From Atrina japonica (lineage: Eukaryota > Mollusca > Bivalvia > Pterioida > Pinnidae): DNA of 64,000 nucleotides. The notes under the pieces were generated by a model. It saw only the letters and a list, made by a program, of their open reading frames with translations, was not told where the DNA came from and searched no databases. A program made the position numbers and the translations under genes. Numbering within the stretch: position 1 is the stretch's first letter; each line of letters begins with the position of its first letter. The DNA lies in assembly GCA_030159075.1 (NCBI GenBank), contig BROG01000006.1, positions 891,001 to 955,000 on the forward strand, read 5' to 3'. This document shows positions 33,685 to 45,400 of the stretch, piece by piece.

Positions 33685-34091
33685 CGGTTGAGTGTAAAAA
33701 GGGTACAACCGCAACCCGCTACCCTCACATGAGGTTTTTAAATTAATCGCTTATTCGCCAAATAAACATTGTTTAGTCTTCGTTTTTTCTATGTCTGAAC
33801 AAAATGATACTACATGTATTTATAATCTGATACAAAAAAGATACATTCTGAACTTATTTAAGTGTTATATGTCTGTACCTTTTTTACACTCATTTCGATG
33901 TGCGGGTGATCAAAATCATCTAAATAAGTTCAATATGTATATTTTCAGTATCAGATAATAAATGATGTCATTTGATTCACATACAGAAAAAAATGATGAC
34001 TCAACAATGTTTATTTGGCCCACAATAAAAACAACATAAAAACCGCGTGTGCGGGTAGCGAGTTTCGGATGTACCTCTTTTACACTCGACC
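33685..34091. mobile_element. 407-bp near-palindromic MITE with 8-bp target duplication
   Basis: Flanked by TTACTTCC at 33677-33684 and 34092-34099. The arms are about 175 bases each and pair over almost their whole length, around a central loop near 33863-33917. Outer ends read CGGTTGAGTGTAAAA and TTTTACACTCGACC. The 8-bp duplication fits hAT-type transposition. Confidence 0.75.
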
Positions 34092-34356
34092 TTACTTCCT
34101 TTTTGTGAACTCTTTCGCTCTACGGTAGCCCGAACTTGACGTAATTTACACGGAAGTCAAACTAAAATTGAAATTGATATTTTGACAAAACCAGCCGATC
34201 GATTTTTGATATGTTGTTTAAACCAAATTCATTATTGGAACGCACTAATTATTCCTTTTGTTGCAATTAGATCTAGTTTGACGTTTAACATTACTTTGAC
34301 TGGGCTACAGATAATGCGGTACACAACGTCAAATGTGATAGTGTTATATACATGCT

Positions 34357-34360
<4 letters not shown>

Positions 34361-34437
<77 letters not shown>
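34361..34437. repeat. (AG)n microsatellite
   Basis: Pure AG repeat, 77 bases. Confidence 0.95.
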
Positions 34438-34441
<4 letters not shown>

Positions 34442-34700
34442 CCTTTCAGTATTATAACGACAGATAATGGCGAGGTGTACTCGACGTCCGGGATGTACTT
34501 ATTGAGAAGTTGTTCTACGTGCAGACCAGCTATCAATAAATACTTTGATAAAGTTTATACAAGTGAATGAAGTATCCACTGAGACGTGGACGCGACCTTG
34601 GTACTTGTTACGGATGACCTGATATTACAATCAGATTAGATTAACAGTCCCACGACTTTACATGAATCTTGATTGTTTATCTAATGTCCAATGTATATTT

Positions 34701-34850
<150 letters not shown>

Positions 34851-35724
34851 TGTCTTCTTACCAGTACGACAAAAATCTGACTGAGTAGCAGCTATAGAGT
34901 AGTTCGCTCATTTATAAGTATCACCGTCCTGCAGTAGATTATGGAGATAAAACCATGATCACTGAGCGTGAAATAAGGCATATTTCTCATTTTAAACCTT
35001 TTAAACGATAGAAATACATTTTAGTAGAATAACACTTAGAACATGAAATCATAAATTGTCAATAGAAACTGAGATGTGGCATGATATAGATATGTCTCAA
35101 ATATTTTGTACATCATGTGACTCAAATAAAATTGGGAGATGAATTTAATTGTATATTTAATAGAATGTTCTATATTGCTAGATGAAAGAAAATTTGCATT
35201 TTGTAAAAATCAATACTTTAAAGTTTAACTCTATTTTTTCAAAACTGTACAATTGTTACAAAAAAAGAGAAAACTGTGAAATTTATTAGGATAATTGTAA
35301 ACAAGATTGGTTTTTAGAAAATGTATATAGAGTTTTTTCATTATTATCCAGTACATTGATTTATAATATCTATTGTCATATAAGATTATAATATATGTAT
35401 ATTTATATATACAGTACCCATTATCCTTAAAGACAGAACACTGTATTGTATGTAGGGCTATATATGTTTTTCCTCTCTATATACCATTAATTGGTTTATC
35501 TGAGAATAAATAAAATCTTGAAAAATCTTGCATTAAAACCAAGTCCATTTCAATGGTTTCCAGGTTAATTTTTTCAAAGTGAGTTAATGACGTACATTAA
35601 ATTTCTTTATTTTCATTTTGCATTATTATGCAACACAGTTTCCAACAGGGATAGTATTTTGATCGGTCATTACTTTGTGGATTGGTTTGTTGACCAGTTC
35701 ATTTGTTCCTGCTTTTGAAAACAG

Positions 35725-36121
35725 GTCAGGATTTTTTAGTTCATCTGCACCGAAGAGCGAAGGGAATTCTGATGTTTTATCTAACTTGGACAGAAAACTA
35801 GGATCCTGTGGGTGGGGATTAGGGGTTAAAACACGGGAGTATTTACCAAAACTTAGAGTATTTATACAATTTTTGGCCGACCGGTGTTTGAAACATAGAT
35901 CTCCCCCCGCACAGAGTCCGGAAAAAAGGGTCCGGTATAAACTTTCTCCATGGGGAGAAAAACACGGCGCCCCAATATATCATTCTCCATACAAAGAGTA
36001 CAGAGTTCCACCGTGGGCGAAAAAACCACCTTGGGGTAGAATTCCTCTCTTGTTTCCGGATTTCAAAATAGACATTGGGCATTGCAAAAATCTGTTGGGA
36101 CCTGGGACATTTGTGTTTCAC
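35725..36121 (+). CDS. Coding-like exon ending in GPGTF (possible sperm-tail/ciliary protein)
   Basis: An acceptor TTTGAAAACAG precedes an open frame that runs to TAA at 36122-36124, about 132 residues. It opens SGFFSSSAPKSEGNSDVLSN and includes WGEKHGAPIYHSPYKEYRVP, PPWAKKPPWGRIPLLFPDFK and the end NLLGPGTFVFH. The base composition is clearly less AT-rich than its flanks, and proline and aromatic residues are frequent. GPGT(F/Y) motifs mark SHIPPO/STPG-type proteins of ciliary microtubules, but only one such motif is present, so this is a guess. No ATG fits at the start, so upstream exons are expected; none was found. Plus strand, between the oxygenase and RPA3 exons. Confidence 0.45.
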
Positions 36122-36354
36122 TAACACATCTTGTTTTTTTTATTATTATTAATATTTTATTGTTTGCAATACCCTCCATTTTTATTTGCTTTCTACGGAC
36201 CTAACCTGCTATCGGAATTAAACCAGTCTTTTAATAGTGAACAGATAGATTGATTGGTCAGAAGGGATAAGTCGTTTTAAAATCTGTTGGCGCCATCACC
36301 TCAGGTTTAGTACACATAAATAATCTTATTTTATCTCGTTATAACTGGAAAACT

Positions 36355-36386
36355 ATTTCGTTATAACGAGATCGTTATAACGAAAT
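36355..36386. repeat. Perfect 14-bp hairpin GTTATAACGA
   Basis: ATTTCGTTATAACG and CGTTATAACGAAAT separated by AGAT. The GTTATAACGA word is typical of ends of pogo-like elements, so this may be the remains of two ends joined. Confidence 0.5.
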
Positions 36387-36664
36387 AATTTAGTCGTGGG
36401 AAGCAGAGAAACAGCAAGCGTGATACATGTAATTGTATTTTTAGACCCCAAAGGCGTGGAAGCCGAGAAAACACGTCGACTTATTAGAAGACAATACCCA
36501 AATATCAAATAAAGTACATATTTGCATCTGCCTCTTGTTTTTGTATATGTGAAGAAGTGAATTAAAAGTGTTTGAGGTTATATTTCTATTTTAATTTCTG
36601 CAGACTTGAACAAATATTTTCGAGTGAATGATGTTGTATGATATGGCAGTGTATTAGTATCACC

Positions 36665-36985
36665 CTATAAAAATCTCCTACGTAAGACTTATTATTTCCT
36701 GCGTAAGACTTATAACATCTCCTATACTTATTATCTCCTAAGTAAGACATTATCTCCTACGTAGGATTTACTATCTCCTACATTGGACTTATTATCCCCT
36801 GCGTATGACTTATTATCTCCTGCGTTAGACTTATTACATTACCTAAGTAAGACTCATTATCTCCTACGTAAGTCTTATTTTTTCCTATGTAAGACTTATT
36901 ACATCTCATAAGTAAGATTTATCATCTCCTACATATGACTTATTATCTCCTATGTAAGACTTATTATCTTCTACATAAGATTTAG
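36665..36985. repeat. Minisatellite, units near 22 bp
   Basis: CTCCTACGTAAGACTTATTAT units repeat about 14 times with variation, next to the AT microsatellite. Confidence 0.85.
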
Positions 36986-36986
36986 T

Positions 36987-37091
<105 letters not shown>

Positions 37092-37159
37092 GTGTATGTG
37101 TATGTGTGTGTATGTATGTATTCACCCCTCCTTCGTAAGTCTTCTGTAAGCGATACTTA

Positions 37160-37161
<2 letters not shown>

Positions 37162-37233
<72 letters not shown>

Positions 37234-37375
37234 TATATAATATATATATACATAGGCGTCGGAACCGGGGGGGGGGGGGGGCTAGGACATAGGACATAGA
37301 CGTTTCTGGCGTGTGTATGTGTTTTAAGTTGGTTTAGCCCCCCCCCCCCCCCCACTTACAATTTGCTTCCGACGC

Positions 37376-37450
<75 letters not shown>
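37162..37450. repeat. (AT)n microsatellite, second block, split by an inserted element
   Basis: AT repeats at 37162-37250 and 37380-37450 on either side of the element at 37255-37375. Confidence 0.92.
37255..37375. mobile_element. Small element with GGCGTCGGAA ends (copy 2), inside AT microsatellite
   Basis: Shorter copy of 10748-10909, sharing GTTTCTGGCGTGTGTATGTG and TTGGTTTAGCCCCC. (AT)n tracts lie immediately on both sides, so it appears to have inserted into the microsatellite. Confidence 0.65.
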
Positions 37451-37451
<1 letters not shown>

Positions 37452-38287
37452 CACAAAACACACGCGTGCGCGCAAAGCACTAAAAACAACAACACTAAAT
37501 ATCATAGGGTGTCGCATCTAAGCAATAGGTACAAGTCAAGAAAATAATGCATAAAGCACCAAAGTGACAAACATCGCGGACAAAATGAAAGTCAAATATT
37601 CGGGACGACCTGTCCCTTCATCAGGACAAAATCATCAATGTGTGTGTGTGTGTGTGTGAATAAAATCAAGTGTTTTGGTTTTTATAAAGATATAATATTT
37701 AAATCAACAGTGCTACCTTTAAGGAGATTTAAAAATCTGTTTGTATAAATGTATAAATACCATTTATTGAACTCTATTCCGGAAATACTATCGTTTCAGA
37801 ATCTCATTTCTAATCCGATATGGGTTTTCTTTTTATTAACTACCAATATCAAACATTTGTAAGACGAAGTTTTAGCGCCAAATTCTTCTCATTAAGCAAG
37901 ATCAACAAAAATCCGAAGAAATGGATGATTTATCAAAGCCAAGAATAAATGCTTCTATGTTGCCAAGCTTTCAAGGTCGAATGGTCTGCTTGATGGGAAT
38001 AGCAAAAGATGTACATCAACATTTTGTAACCTTTTGAATTCTGAAGATCAATATGAATGTGATTGGCAATCAATGAATCATTCATAATCCATTGTAAAAT
38101 TTGGTTGCACTCGGTCGCAACACTTTCAGATTCGCTTTAAGAATTTGTCCTTTGTCAGGCTTTGAGTTTAGTTGTAGACATAAAACCCTTTCGCCACCAA
38201 GTGAGGTGTAGGTTTAACTTGAAATTTGACCTGTTTCTGCTTTCAATATTTGATGTTATTTGTCTCGTAAACAAGGGGTTCTATGAA

Positions 38288-38903
38288 ATACTGAAAACAC
38301 AGTCATTTACCGAAAACACGGTACAAATTACCGAAAACACGGTACAAATGACCGAAAACACGATCTAATTTGCAGATAACAAGCGTGTATGGGCTCAAAC
38401 TCATTCAAGAAAGTAAAGTAACTAGGCCTATAACTTTTTCATTTTTTGTTTAACTGAATCAATCTTGCAAAACGATTTCTATTAAAGAACCGCTACTTCC
38501 GGACACTGTTATTAGATAGGTAATCAACTCAAGGAATGATGAATAAAATAAAGAAATACTTTAACATGATACATTGTTTTACTTTTGAAAAAAAAGATTG
38601 GTTTGTTCAATGTCATTAATACATTATATAGTTCACAACAAAACAATTCCTACTACTTAACAGCTTACAGGGTTGGGTTCAACATACCCATACGAGTTGA
38701 CATCAGTTAAGTATGTTGTTTAATAATATTTGACACGTAAAGTTTCTGATATGGCCAAGAGAAACATTCAGAAGCTAAAATTTTGTCTTCAAAATTAAAT
38801 TGTATGATGTACTCATATGCATGTTTTTGGTAATTTGTACCGTGTTTTCAACAAGTTGTACCGTGTTTTCGGTAAATGACTGTGTTTTTTGTAATTCGTA
38901 GGA
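38288..38903. mobile_element. About 0.6-kb inverted-repeat element with CGAAAACACGGTACAA units
   Basis: Left arm 38288-38362 holds ACACAGTCATTTACCGAAAAC followed by three ACCGAAAACACGGTACAAAT-like units. The right arm 38826-38903 is the inverted counterpart with two units and ACTGTGTTTTTTGTAATTCG. Interior has no recognised gene. Confidence 0.6.
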
Positions 38904-39390
38904 CCGTATAAAAAAAGTGCCCCACCCATCCATGTGATTAAGAATAGTTAATTTATAATCTAAAGGAAGAAGAACATCAACACAGATGATGTCATGCAGC
39001 TTTTGAGACGTTTTGGCCATACTTCAACTTCGCTCATAGGTTGTATTGGCCACGGTACCATATTGGCCATAGTCTGGCCTAATCCCTTTGGAGATTCTGT
39101 CGTGTTGTGTTGTCTTGCCCTGCCAGAATCCCTTGTCAAGCTTTCATAGTTTTATTTGGGAAAATCTGGGCTTCAGTGACTGGCTTGCTTGAAGAGAATT
39201 TTAAATAATAAAATTTATAAATACCTAGATGGCAGTCAATCAGTAGGTCATCTATCATTTCTAGACATATTTTTCTTTGAATCCAAATATTTTTTTGCTT
39301 AAAATCCCAAATAGATATTGAAATATCACATAGTTATTCTGACAGACACATACGTTTTGCTTGAGTTTGATTGGCCGACTACGTTGGAGG

Positions 39391-39484
39391 CTATGGTCTG
39401 TTCTATGATTGCTCTTTGTAAGATCAATAACATTAATTTCGCTTTTCACAGGCTTATGAAAAGCAGTCATAGAACAGACTATAG
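39391..39484. mobile_element. 94-bp hairpin element
   Basis: CTATGGTCTGTTCTATGATT then GCTCTTTGTAAG is inverted as CTTATGAAAAGCAGTCATAG then AACAGACTATAG. Arms about 31 bases with few mismatches. Confidence 0.6.
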
Positions 39485-41097
39485 TCTAATTGCAAGTTGA
39501 GATGATCACTTGATGTAAACCAGGATTAAAATTTAACGTTGGAGCAATCCTCGACTCAACTTGAACAACCCGCCCTCCCCCAAACTCCACCTGCACCCCG
39601 CCGCCAAAAAAATATGAGTTGCAACTTTTATGGTTGCATTTGAATTTATTTAATTATTTATGCTCTGACATCTGTTAAAAAAGTGAATTTGATCTATTCC
39701 TCCATGAAAATATTACGGTTGATATAATGAATGTATAATATTGATTAAATATAAAGTATAGAAAATTTATGATTTCATTTATAAAATCATTACACTTCAA
39801 TTAATCACTATATGATTAAAACATGTATGTAGATTAGCTTAGGGTAAAAGAGCATTTTTGTACTGACCTTTACACCATGCACACTGACATTAATTTATAA
39901 ATCGGTCAGTTTTGTGCATATTTATCTTTAAATGAAATAATCTCAATTTAAAAACTTTTAAAGAATTAAAATGCAAATAAAATTCATAGACCTTTTTTTT
40001 AAAAAAAATTGTGTACAGATGAAAATTTTTAGTAAATCTGTATATATATCATCGATCGGGTTTGGTGTTGGTCTGTTCATTTAACTTGGTGGAAATGAAA
40101 TATGGCTGAACGCACACTGCAGTTTGGTTGTGGTTAATCATTTTCAGTGGTAAATTATTAAGTATACATGTACTGTTAATATTGTTTGTTTTTCTTCTGT
40201 CTATTACAGCATTAATACCAAAATTTCATGTGTGATGATACATTTGCTTATGTTAGACATCGTCGCTGTCTGTGGCACTGTACAGTATTAATGTATATAA
40301 ACATCAGCATTTTCATGAAAATTACCGATAGATTTTGTCGGTTGTTGGCTTCTATTGACAGGACTGTGTTTGTATATCACATGATGTTAATTCATCTGTA
40401 TATTATTTCTCCAAAATAACTGATAAATAAGCTTGAATGAAAGTGAATAACACCACAAACGATAACAAATTTGTTTAGGCTACACTACAGTACATTGTAT
40501 ATTACGATGACGCTTGGAAATTTAATGATGGCACAGACAATTTAACGATGGCGTAGCGCCATCATAAAACAGATCCTGGAGATCCCTTGTAAACATGTCA
40601 GCCTTTATATATAATGTATGGAAATGTCTTGCCCCTTGTCATGCATAGGCCTACATTATACCTAATCATAAATAATAAGACATAGGTAATACCTATTAAG
40701 AGGGCGAAGGCATTCATCAGCAGTTTTACATGTTTTTTCATTGCTTTAAAATAAAATCATATGATCTACGGCAATGCTTTGAAAGAGAAAGCGCTATGCA
40801 GCTGCTGTTTTAAAAATGTTGGGAAAGAGTCTATCAGGTTTTCTCTAGAATGTTATTTTAGTGAGTCACAGGAGCCCAAAAGAAGAAAATTCCTGAGTCC
40901 TTCGTTAAATATGTGAGTCCCTGCATCAATGAAATTCAAGAAAATACATAAGAACAAAGGCACACATTTTCAGTCTCGGGTTGAAAAAAAGAAATACTGA
41001 GTTTTTGTGTGTCATTAGGTACTTGCTAATATTCATGTTTTGCGTCCTGAAGAGATTTTATGCATCGGAGACCCAGAAATCATGTGTAAGGGAAAAG

Positions 41098-41226
41098 CCA
41101 AGATCTTAAGTCCTAAATCCTAACTTTTAGTCCTAACTACCATGGCAACGCATCGCTGATTGGTCAGTTCCATGACTATTAGAACTTAGGATTTAGGACT
41201 TATGACCTTTGTAAAATGGGCCCCAG
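41098..41226. mobile_element. About 130-bp inverted-repeat element
   Basis: CTTAAGTCCTAAATCCTAAC at 41105-41124 is inverted as GAACTTAGGATTTAGGACTT at 41182. Extended ends are weaker. Confidence 0.55.
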
Positions 41227-41818
41227 GTCTATCCATTATCACAAGGGCAACAACTTTCCCACAAAATAATGTCAAAGTTTAGTTGACATCAAATATTAAG
41301 AACACTAATACTTTCGGAAAATATATTGCCAAAACTTTTGATTTGAATTCGTTGCTGATATTGATATCTGGTCAAGCGTTGGGTTGAAGATCATGATGCT
41401 GTAGTTCTAATATTTTTTACCATTAGTAGTACATGTACCCGTACAAAGATGAAATGGGGAAAATGTGACCTTCTTTACATATATGAGGTCTTCACCTTCT
41501 ATGATCTGGGCTGCATTCAAGATTCTATGCGTATCTATGTGCATTTTTCTTTTCTTTTACAAACATATCCGTCATGTTAAAAATCTATTAAAATCTTGTA
41601 GAATTTATTGAACATGGCCATAGTTGTCACTATAATCTATATTATATTAATGTCTGCAGACTATTTTCATTAACATTTATTATGTAAAACCATTATTGGA
41701 TCTAGATATAATTTATGTTGAGTGAGATTAACAGCGTCTCAAAATAAGACTAAAGGAAGAAATGTGTTTTTTTTGCTTGATCAACACGTGTACGTAAGAC
41801 TTCAAAAAGCTCAATTAA

Positions 41819-42080
41819 TCCTTTCAGTACTATGGCGCCCAGATACGCCCCCTAAATAACGTTACATCTATAACTTTGGTGCCAAAAGTTGCCCGATTTT
41901 TGCATCCATCTTTTTCGAGAATTCCCTGTTACTGTGTTTACATTTAAATCATGAAGTAAACAAGACTTACGGGTAACATCCTTTCTATGTAAATGAGCAT
42001 TTTTTGCAACGTGTTTGACAGGTGTAGTGTGGCGTACAAATGTATATATTGTATATCATAATACTCTAGTAGTGAAAGGG
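41819..42080. mobile_element. PiggyBac-like MITE flanked by TTAA
   Basis: TTAA at 41815-41818 and 42081-42084. Ends TCCTTTCAGTACTATGG and, read inward on the minus strand, CCCTTTCACTACTAGAGTAT. CCCTTT-type ends at TTAA are the piggyBac pattern. No transposase frame. Confidence 0.6.
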
Positions 42081-42182
42081 TTAAGCTGGTAGCTGTTTCT
42101 TTGTCAAGGACTATGCATGAGCTTAAATAGTGAAAGACAGATAAGATTAAAACCTGAACTCCCATTTCGGCAGATATGGCAT

Positions 42183-42320
42183 ATTAAAGAACCCTCAGTA
42201 TATTGGCATCAGTCCATAGCATAGCTCCAAATGTATGGTCCTTCACTAAAGTTGGTGTCATCTCCATATAAGTGAAGTATTTATTACCAGGGTGCATAAC
42301 GGTAATAAAACTATGAAATC
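42183..42320 (+). repeat. Diverged SINE-like tail upstream of RPA3 exon
   Basis: TTAAAGAACCCTCAGTAT, ATCTCCATATAAGTGAAGTATT and GGTAATAAAAC follow the same order as the family 1 SINE body. No tRNA-like head remains. Confidence 0.4.
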
Positions 42321-42398
42321 CAACAGGTGTAAATGTTTAGAAATATTTTCATGTGAGAAATTGGGTGATAAATGCATGTATATATCTTGATGTTTTAG

Positions 42399-42473
42399 GT
42401 GGACAACAATGGCACAGCATTCACTCTTACCTCCAGTGATGGGAAAGATGTTCGAATCACAATGAATGAACCA
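42399..42473 (+). CDS. RPA3: RPA3 exon, OB-fold strands 2-3
   Basis: 25 codons (VDNNGTAFTLTSSDGKDVRI and TMNEP) between TGATGTTTTAG and GTGAGT. Phase 0 at both ends. Confidence 0.85.
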
Positions 42474-45400
42474 GTGAGTATTTTGATGTTGTAAGAAGCC
42501 CATAGACAATTTCTCAAAATCTACTGTCTTTATTTTTTTATCTTCATAAATTTAGAGAAATATTTTTCTACGAGAAAAAGAGTGGGTCACTTTGGCATAG
42601 AATCACATCATCATTCAGATTATAAATGATATTTTATTTTTATTGCAAGTCTAAAGTTTGATATTCACATGTATTGTATTAGTAGTATTTCTTGTGAATA
42701 TCCAGTGATAGAGCATTCCATTTACATGTGGAAGGTTCCATGTATAGATCTTTGTGTAGGTTATAACAATGTAGTGAGTGTTCTTTTTATGTGCCACGCC
42801 TGCCACTGGACCTCAGTTTTACATCTCGTCTGATGGACATGTGACTTTTACTTCATATGTCCAACGATTGGAGAAGGAACAGCCTCTATCATTTTCAAAA
42901 GTCTTTGGTATATCCTGATACAGGAAATTGTACCTAGGACCTTCCACTTGTGAGCCAGATGCTCTAAAACTAGACCACAAGTTATCCAGAGTAATAGTAA
43001 AGAAAAAAGAGCAAACATTGAGACACAAATACAGTAACAGTGGTTCATTGAAGAATGTTTCATGAAAGGGATGGTTCACCATTTTGACAGGTTTTGTTTA
43101 AAATAATTATTATGATTCCCAGAATCTATTCCGAAAATTTTATATTTTTCTGACAAGAAATAACCAAGATACAGCCATTTTAATACAATAAAATTACAGC
43201 TATAGGAAGCGACCATGTTGTTTTTCAAACACCCAAAAAAACCACAGCGCCCACCGTTCTTTTCATATACACCACGTACATACATGCTTACAGATTCAAG
43301 ATCACATTTTATTCCTGAAAGCATTATAAAATGTGGGGTTTTGAATTTTAAAAAGTAAAGTTAAATGGTAAAGAAATAAAAATTTTTAAATCATGATTTT
43401 GTTGTAAATAATTATTGATTGGATCAGTTTTGCATGAATTAAAAAAAGTCTAGATCTACCCAGAGACATATATAGCACGTGTATGGTCTACCCTAGTATC
43501 GGGATTTGTCAATATATTTGTGTGTTTTGATTTCAGTGTAGGGTTGAGCATTTCGAAATATATGTCTTATCATTTATATCACAGCACCTGCTGTGACAGT
43601 CCACACTCAGGAATGTGTCATACCTATATGCACGCTTGGGCATTGTGTATAAAAAGTCGGTTGCATTCGCACTTCATGTAAAATATAGTCCAACTCAAGA
43701 ATTCATCTTTTACACAAAAGTCAAATATTTTGGTGTAAATGAAGTTAAATTTAGTTTGAATAATCATTAAATGAAATACCACATAATTCTACTTACTTCT
43801 GCCTCTGTAAATTATACAATACGATTTTGTAGTTAGTTTTAACAAAACGTTATCGATCTATTTATAAATATGGAATTCCAGTATATAAGATTCCAGTGAT
43901 ATTGAGCCTTCCTTGAAAAACTGCAATATTAATCCACCGTTCATCATATTGATATTGAGAGCTACAAAGCACACAGTGATGTAAATAGAAATAATTACAT
44001 ATTGCTGATACCAACATGAAGCTAAATCAATTTCTATTGAACTCTTAAGAACATGTGTTTTCTAGTCCACGGAAAAATGAAAATAAAAGCAGATTAGAGG
44101 GATAGCATCAAGTAGGAGGTGCTTGTTATGCAAATGTTATTCAAATGGTACGTGAAATTCATTATGAATACATTCTGTGCATTTTGAAAACTATCATATT
44201 AACATGTTTGTCAACTAAACACTATGCATAAATGTAACCTGCCATAATGAGATTCCCCGTGCATATTTCCTTTATTTATACATCCTATATGATGACCACA
44301 TGCCTTACATAACCAGCGACTGCTCAATTTCAGCGGACAGTCACTTGTATACTGTGTGTATTGATTTCGCAAAGGGAGGTAACTCGAACATTGAATGTTA
44401 CAATTTCCAGTTCTCGTTTCTGCGGAAGTCTGGGGAAATCACCATGTCCATTGTTGGGTGTTTACATGACATTTATCACAACTTTTGAAGATAATCACAA
44501 TTAGATTGGGATGTATAAACCTAAACTTTTTGTGTAATGGGTCTGTTCATAATGGGTTTCAAACAGAAACGATGTCTTCAACAACAAAGTTTTATCCATT
44601 GCCGAAAGCGTTGATGTCTATAAGTGAAATTGGTGATAGATCGTTTTGCTACATCGCGACTTTTGGTCCGAATTATGTTGATGAAAAGTTAATTCTTTAA
44701 CATTAAACATTGGGTAATCTGTCTGTAATTCACCCTGTACAGTTATTTATAGTAATTAATACAAAATAGAGAACGTTGTTTGGTTGTTTATGTAGTCTAG
44801 GCAGAGAATATGTTCATATACCACGGTAATAGCCCTAAATAGGATTGTTTACGTTCCCTACAAGACCAAAAATTTGTTTTAAATCACAGCCATTTTTTGC
44901 GATGAAAAATTTTATTTTACCTGTTCCCAGTGTCATGTTTGGTTTAAATTTAAGTAGGTTCCATAAATGCTCATGTTTTATTTTGAAATGAGTGTTAATG
45001 CACAACAGACAATATTTAAAGTTAGTGCGTAAATAGGCCGAATTTTCTGCCACAATTTTAAGCGATTTTTGGGGGTAAAATCAGACCCAAAAAAATCGCT
45101 TAAAATTGGAGTAGAAAATTCAGCCTAGAGCAGTAGATACAACAAACAAAGATTTAAAATGTTAATTTTGAATTTATTTAGAGGCAGGAAATTGAACTTT
45201 TTTTTTTTTTTAGATCTACATTAATTTGATTTATTTTTATTTCATATATGTTAGATAGAAGTAGTTTGAATCCCATGGCTATTTTTCCAAAATAACAACT
45301 CATTTCAGTACTTTCAGTACTTTGATTGAAATTAGTAATTAATGTTCAATACTCATATGTAAAAAAAACGATACATTTCTGCAGTGCTTATTAATTGAAT

